Below, in pieces: positions 60,801 through 64,000 of a stretch of 64,000 bases of DNA. The first letter of the stretch is position 1, and each line of letters begins with the position of its first letter. The notes under the pieces were generated by a model. That model did no database searches, was not told the origin of the DNA, and saw nothing but the letters and a program-made list of their open reading frames with translations. Position numbers and translations under genes: made by a program. Source of the DNA: Fragum whitleyi (taxonomy: Eukaryota > Mollusca > Bivalvia > Cardiida > Cardiidae); contig OX411543.1 in assembly GCA_948146395.1 (NCBI GenBank), positions 28,039,558 to 28,103,557 of the forward strand, given 5' to 3'.

Positions 60801-63080
60801 GATGATTCTGATATACCAACAAAGAAACAAAAATTAAACACAGGCGAGGAAAAGGTATGTAGAGGTGCAGAAAAGCCGGACACGTTGGCTGAATAGATCA
60901 TATAAAACTTTCCAACAAATTTAGACAAATTTGAAAAGAGTGACAAATATTGACGCAGGACTGATAGAGAAACCTTTTTAAATGCTAGTTGTTACCCCTG
61001 TTAGTTAGTCTAAAGGGAAGTTCTTCTATGTACTGAGCTTAACATTTTGTTACTGAATTTTTTTTTATGCATGAGTTGCGCCTCTTTGAAAACACACAAA
61101 AATAAACAACTTGTAATTTTCAATAGATCATTTTAGGTAGATTTAGGTCCATAAAAAAATGTTGAAAGCAGCGTTAAACTCCATTCAATCAATCATTCAG
61201 GTCCATGAAGCACATCAGTCACCCAAGCCTCTTTAGACTGATCCTGCAGCGATCTTCATACATACTTCAAAGTTTGAAGGAAATTCTGAACCTATTTTGT
61301 GAGAATGATGTCGCCTGCTCTTACCTTTTCAGGCGTCTGATGACGGTATATACTGGTGTATTAACCATGACAGATTCCATCAGTATTTCAGAGACCAGCT
61401 CTTTGTAAAGGCCATTTGTAACAAAATAGATAAGGTAAACTGGTATGAGCCTGCGTGTGACATTTCCAACAATTTGAAACACATGCAAGGCATAAACAAC
61501 CAACAGCCTAGTAAGTCACTGGAATGTCTGTCTAAAGACTCTTCGAGACATATTATCACTCTGGAAAGCACAAAGTAATGACTGGACAGTCTGTGCGAAT
61601 GCACAGGCCGGCCAGAGTCTTTTCTTGGCGCCATTTTGAAATTGTTGGAAATATCACACAGAGGCTTGTATTAATAAATTGTGATATTTTATTGATTAAT
61701 TAATTAATTTTCATGGTTTAACTGTGTTTCCAATCTTCTAATCATGGCCTTAAGTCCTTACTCTCTTCAATTTTTAGCTCTTCTGTTTTTGGAGAAAACC
61801 CGAGGTATTGCTAAAGCCTTCATGTCATAGTTGTCGTCATACGAAAACTTTGACATTTTGTGATATCTCTGGTTCTACTGAAAGCATTTACTTGAAACTT
61901 GGCACACATGTTCACCATCAAAAGAGCAACCTACATTATCAAGGGGGATAGCTCTAGATGCATTTTAAACAAATTATGCCCCTTTTTCGACTTTGATATT
62001 TTCCCACCATCCAGCACTCAACAGTCGAGTGTTGGCACCTGTAGGCGGTGCTCTTGTTAAATATTCTATCTGAGGGACCAACTGCTCATCCTTATTTAAC
62101 TTTAAAGTTTGATATATGTTAATTTATATACATCTTTTTCCATTTCCTAAATGAGTGTTAGGCATACCAAAATCTTACAAATTTATTTGTATTATATTTA
62201 CCTTGATATGGTAATCTGCATCATCATTCAATTTGAAAAGTCTATAAGATTTTGTCTTACAATGGTATAATTTAATTCTAGTTGTGTTCACCAAGATTAA
62301 TGCTTTCTGATTGACTGAAAAATTGGTTTCATTACTCAATGGAAACAATTTTGATTATGCAGCTTTTTTGTCAGCTTCTATGCAAATAGACCCATAAAGA
62401 ATCCATGTATTTGAGGCTTACTGTAATCTTTACACCTTTACTTTAAGAAATGAAATTATAAGATATGAAGAGAATTTTTGTTGATTTGCGTATTCATACA
62501 CAGAGCTACAGATAGAGGGGGTATTTTAGATTTCAAATGAGATTATTTCAACTATGCTTGATATTTGTCTCTCACCAATGGGTTGATAATCGTAGACCTA
62601 TGTGAGATAGTAGCTGGAGACTAGGAAAGAATGTGATGGTTGTACTGGTAAGAGAAATACCAGCAATCCATTGTTAGGTGCTCCAGCCGCCGCGATATAA
62701 CTGAAATAATGTTGAAAGCGGCGTTAAACTCCACTTAATCAATCAATCAACTATGCTTGAACCAATCCTATTTTATGGGTACTCATTGGAATCGTCTCAT
62801 CAAGACGATTCAAATGAGTACCCACAACATAGGGTTTCATTGAGAATTAAAGAATTAAGACTGGCTTTACCCCTTCTAATCTGTACCTCTGCATTCAGTG
62901 TGGTTTGGTTCTTAGTTTCATTCCTCCATGAAATCAACAAATACTCTCTTCATCTCCTAATTGAAGGATGAAACTCTTGTTTTGTAGAAAGCTGGAGCTG
63001 TTTTACAGACCATGTTGAGAATCAGTGAAGTTAAAACTGAGTATATCTCTCTTACATCTTCTCCAATGAGTTTAACAGAA
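54709..63080 (+). CDS. POLR3C: POLR3C (RPC3/RPC62), RNA polymerase III subunit, 5' half
   Basis: Six exons, 54709-54855, 56410-56671, 58467-58628, 60778-60854, 61333-61434 and 62988-63080, join in frame (843 bases, 281 codons) with GT-AG borders; further exons lie beyond the window. The product belongs to the RPC3 subunit of Pol III, part of the RPC3-RPC6-RPC7 initiation subcomplex acting in the nucleus. Recognition: an N-terminal winged helix with REHFGELAEKVAAVLIEKG; a second winged-helix block with FCAKSLYGDSAELLIEELL; THFIQRCP followed by LYVVPPF; a basic, serine/aspartate loop (DRKRKPSTDDSD); and DDGIYWCINHDRFHQYFRDQ. These match human POLR3C in order and spacing. Human POLR3C is 534 residues, so about half is here. 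No frameshifts are seen. Confidence 0.95.
55095..55346. mobile_element. MITE with CGACGTTATAAAACTTTT ends (copy 3)
   Basis: GGGCTCGACGTTATAAAAC / GTTTTATAACCTCTGGCCC ends and AAGTTGTTATTC..AACAACTT palindrome, as at 3026 and 30771. POLR3C intron 1. Confidence 0.7.
55441..55515 (+). repeat. Dispersed copy of the POLR3C exon 3 end repeat
   Basis: TGTCTAAACCTAATGTTATA, CTTCCATTTAAAAACAATGG and TATGTATAATATAAAGAG align with TGTCTAAACTTTATGTTGTT, CCACCATTTAAAAACACTGG and TATGTACATTATATAGAG at 58590-58650. About three quarters of the positions match by eye. Confidence 0.55.
55670..55880. mobile_element. MITE with GGACTCC modules (copy 3)
   Basis: AAAAGCAATTTTTTCTTTTCC, then GGGACTCCTTACTTTC and GGACTCCCCTGAGTGCTGAA; related to 18285 and 37320. 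Confidence 0.5.
56103..56290. mobile_element. Foldback MITE (GATGAAGAGAT / ATCTCTTCAT), copy 3
   Basis: GAGATGAAGAGATTATATAA left, TCCATGAAATCAACAAAAAA and TCTCTTCATTATATC right; GGAGGTATGAAACTAAAAGT near the centre. POLR3C intron 1. Confidence 0.6.
56410..56671 (+). CDS. POLR3C: POLR3C exon 2
   Basis: Acceptor CTTTTTTACAG, donor GCAG|GTACTG. Encodes VKKVLSILIQQNIVKYEK through RFPNYIFCAKSLYGD and LLIEELLHHGQIMMSSL, the conserved winged-helix core. Confidence 0.95.
57656..57908. mobile_element. TTAA MITE family M, copy abutting family B copy 9
   Basis: TAGCCCTTGCCATGCTGAAC left; GCAAGTATGTGCAG palindrome; right end ATTCAGCAGAACAAGAATTG runs into GATTTAAACC. Confidence 0.6.
57905..58133 (+). 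mobile_element. TTAA MITE family B, copy 9
   Basis: TTAA(A)CCTTTGCTGTTTAAT left, AACAGGAAAGGGTTAA right; hairpin GAAGAAATTGCTTCTGACAAGC. POLR3C intron 2. Confidence 0.85.
58200..58459 (+). mobile_element. Full-length tRNA-derived SINE at the POLR3C exon 3 splice site
   Basis: Plus orientation. tRNA-like head with B box GTGGGTTCGATCCCCGG, body (GTTTGTCTCTCACCAATGGG ... GGCTAGGAAAGGATG ... CCATTGTTAGGTGCTCCGGC), tail GTTGAAAGCGGCGTAAAAC and CAAACAAACAAA. Flanked by the 11-base direct repeat ATTTCAGGTCA at 58189-58199 and 58460-58470. Confidence 0.9.
58467..58628 (+). CDS. POLR3C: POLR3C exon 3
   Basis: Acceptor ATATTTCAG, donor ACTG|GTATGT. Encodes FVHEKFSSLANTHFIQRCPN, an acidic stretch (EESEEDRDERE) and LSKLYVVPPFKNTG. 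The acceptor was duplicated by a SINE insertion immediately upstream, and the last ~35 bases with the donor are repeated downstream. Confidence 0.93.
58590..59340 (+). repeat. ~66-bp tandem repeat derived from the end of POLR3C exon 3
   Basis: The first unit is the exon 3 end itself plus donor. Further units start near 58660, 58827, 58893, 58959, 59024, 59083, 59146, 59207 and 59267. Each repeats AACTTTATGTTGTTCCACC, TTTAAAAACACTGGTATGT and TACATTATATAGAG with growing divergence. The second unit carries an extra ~100 bases (58700-58800). Confidence 0.88.
59477..59546. repeat. 70-bp hairpin element F, copy 6
   Basis: AGGGGTAAGTGCAACACTAT, TGTAAGTGCCTATA / TATAAGGCACTTACA, ATAGTATTACACTGACCCCT: near-perfect stem. 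POLR3C intron 3. Confidence 0.8.
59711..60713 (-). mobile_element. Helitron-like element A2 (reverse orientation)
   Basis: Reverse of the 12854 element. Hairpin arms GCTCACCTGAGCA and GTGCTCAAGGTGAGC at 59714-59746, five to six diverged 145-bp units, and AGGGCCACTATTGCCCTCTT at the far end. POLR3C intron 3. Confidence 0.7.
60778..60854 (+). CDS. POLR3C: POLR3C exon 4, basic loop
   Basis: Acceptor TTCATCTCAG, donor AAG|GTATGT. Encodes RKRKPSTDDSDIPTKKQKLN, corresponding to the charged disordered loop (GKRRRSSDED...) of vertebrate POLR3C. Short, but fits phase on both sides. Confidence 0.9.
61153..61198 (+). mobile_element. Minimal SINE remnant (tail only)
   Basis: Only ATGTTGAAAGCAGCGTTAAA and CTCCATTCAATCAATCATTC remain. 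AGGTCCAT on both sides (61145-61152, 61199-61206) marks it as an extreme 5' truncation during insertion, not a later deletion. Confidence 0.7.
61333..61434 (+). CDS. POLR3C: POLR3C exon 5
   Basis: Acceptor CCTTTTCAG, donor AAG|GTAAAC, 34 codons. Encodes ASDDGIYWCINHDRFHQYFR and DQLFVKAICNKIDK, a signature block of RPC3. Confidence 0.94.
62498..62895. mobile_element. MITE with CAGAGCTACAGATAG ends (copy 3), split by a SINE
   Basis: Ends CAGAGCTACAGATAGAGGGG and CCCCTTCTAATCTGTACCTCTG inverted. GGGTACTCATTGGAATCGTC / GACGATTCAAATGAGTACCC palindrome. Confidence 0.7.
62562..62747 (+). mobile_element. 5'-truncated SINE with 13-base target duplication
   Basis: Lacks the tRNA head; starts TATTTGTCTCTCACCAATGG and ends in GTTGAAAGCGGCGTTAAAC plus (AATC)n. 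CAACTATGCTTGA flanks at 62549-62561 and 62748-62760. Confidence 0.88.
62988..63080 (+). CDS. POLR3C: POLR3C exon 6 (last one in the window)
   Basis: Acceptor TTTTGTAG, donor GAA|GTAAGT, 31 codons. Encodes KAGAVLQTMLRISEVKTEYI then SLTSSPMSLTE, matching the SSEIVRTMLRMSEI segment of human POLR3C. The gene continues beyond the window; no further exon is seen to 64000. Confidence 0.92.
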
Positions 63081-63344
63081 GTAAGTTATAACAATTTCTT
63101 TAATGCTATTTGGTGTTTTATGGAGAAAAACAGTAGAATATCATTTGATAAACCCCTTGCCAAACCAGTGAAATTGCCATAAAATTATACTTCTTTCATT
63201 CACTTCAATATATTTGACATTATCTGACCAGGGCCTGATAAAACAAATCTCAAAGACGTCATGATGATAATGCCTTGCAATCACTGCAAAGTGACGCACT
63301 TTAAGTAAATGTCCCAAAATGTTCACATTTCATCCCATTTTATG

Positions 63345-63530
63345 CATTAAAGAAATGGAATAATCATTTTAGTTGCTTGTAAGATCACTAAATCTTTCAT
63401 TCATGAAAAACAAAAGTTATATTTTCACTTGTGGCTCTGCCACTTGTGAAAATGTAACTTTTGTTGTTCTCTGAATGAAAGATGAATGGATCCTATACTG
63501 AAACAAATGATTATACAATTACAGTGATCT
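63345..63530. mobile_element. Foldback element with AAAAGTTATATTTTCAC arms (copy 4)
   Basis: AACAAAAGTTATATTTTCAC and its inverse GTGAAAATGTAACTTTTGTT surround TTGTGGCTCTGCCACTT. Outer GCATTAAAGAAATGGAATAA is the inverse of the end of copies 2 and 3. POLR3C intron 6. Confidence 0.65.
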
Positions 63531-64000
63531 TGAAATGGATCAAGCATACTCAAGATCAACCAAATTCTGGGCCTTCTCTGGGGGTTTCTTAATAGCCAAA
63601 TGCGAAAATGAAATGAATTTGGCGAAAAAAAAAATTGAAATTGGCAAAATGACTGTGACAAAAAAAATCCGAAATTTGACCCATCAGCGATTATTGATTT
63701 TGATATGGGCTGAGACACACTCACGAGTGACTAGCTATTAAATGAGGCAAAAGGCATGTGTGTCAACTAGTAACCTCTTGGCTACCCATAACACTTATGT
63801 GAATGTTTACAAAAATTAATTGTCAATAAAATGTTAATTGACATTTAAATGTGACGATGCGCTATATAAAAAAAACCATAAGATTTTATCAAGCACAATT
63901 TTTTAGAAGAAAAAAGGCTCCAAATTTGGCTCCTTAAATCCAAATTGGGCTCTATTTTTTTCGACTTGGCAAAAGTGTTGGCGAAAAGAAATTTCAGTCC
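63531..64000. other. POLR3C intron 6, start of an unresolved repeat
   Basis: AATGTTAATTGACATTTAAA near 63830 also occurs near 49818, so a repeat probably runs off the window end. No exon seen. Confidence 0.4.

Larger units (their letters stand above)
62458..62968. mobile_element. Foldback MITE (copy 4) hosting a second MITE and a SINE
   Basis: Outer ends TATGAAGAGAATTTTTGTTG and TCAACAAATACTCTCTTCAT. Between them sits the CAGAGCTACAGATAGAGGGG MITE (62498-62895), itself split by a SINE (62562-62747). Confidence 0.65.

Noticed and set aside
54709..63080. POLR3C as a pseudogene because of the repeat-disrupted exon 3 region
   Set aside because: All six exons keep frame, consensus splice sites and family residues; the insertion regenerated the acceptor and the array lies in the intron.

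Overview
This is AT-rich, repeat-dense animal nuclear DNA. It carries split genes with GT-AG introns and hundreds-to-thousands of bases of transposon debris between small exons. Protein similarity to known animal genes is unambiguous for two loci (ARNT and POLR3C). The repeat content points to a marine bivalve mollusc: tRNA-derived SINEs ending in an AAAGCGGCGTTAAAC-type tail, and tandem-repeat-bearing Helitron-like elements ending in a long hairpin of the GCTCACCTTGAGCAC type. The species assignment is inference; nothing here fixes it below 'mollusc, probably bivalve'.

Layout. (1) 1-8.7 kb: a three-exon plus-strand gene (exons at 1535-2006, 6980-7059 and 8339-8707; 306 aa) of unknown function, with MITEs in its flanks and introns. 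(2) 8.7-17.0 kb: intergenic, mostly transposable elements, including a 2.1 kb Helitron-like element built on thirteen 145-bp repeats. (3) 17.2-45.6 kb: minus-strand ARNT (aryl hydrocarbon receptor nuclear translocator; HIF-1beta, Drosophila tango). Fifteen exons (41376 down to 17194) join in frame with consensus splice sites and give bHLH, PAS-A, PAS-B and a Q-rich C-terminus. The 5'-most exon (45387-45585) is only a candidate. (4) 45.6-54.7 kb: intergenic, with Helitron-like copies, a 2.8 kb TIR element full of ~85-bp repeats, a hAT-like element with an 8-bp target duplication, and two tandem tRNA-Thr-like segments. (5) 54.7 kb to the window end: plus-strand POLR3C (RPC3/RPC62, RNA polymerase III subunit). 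Its first six exons are present (281 codons) and the rest lies beyond the window. ARNT and POLR3C are transcribed divergently; the unknown gene and ARNT converge.

Most striking points. A full-length SINE in POLR3C landed exactly on the 3' splice site of exon 3 and duplicated it (11-bp target duplication containing the acceptor AG and the first 4 exon bases). The 3' end of the same exon, with its splice donor, has been amplified about ten times as a ~66-bp tandem array inside the next intron. The stop codon of ARNT lies inside the TTAA target site of a MITE that also offers the nearest polyadenylation signal. Several MITE families with different termini share one internal hairpin core. Nested insertions give natural 'empty sites' that define the ends of the Helitron-like elements.

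The three genes show no functional link to one another. ARNT is the general class II bHLH-PAS partner (AhR, HIF-alpha, Sim, Trh) and POLR3C is a core Pol III subunit, so this is a chance neighbourhood, not an operon or pathway cluster.
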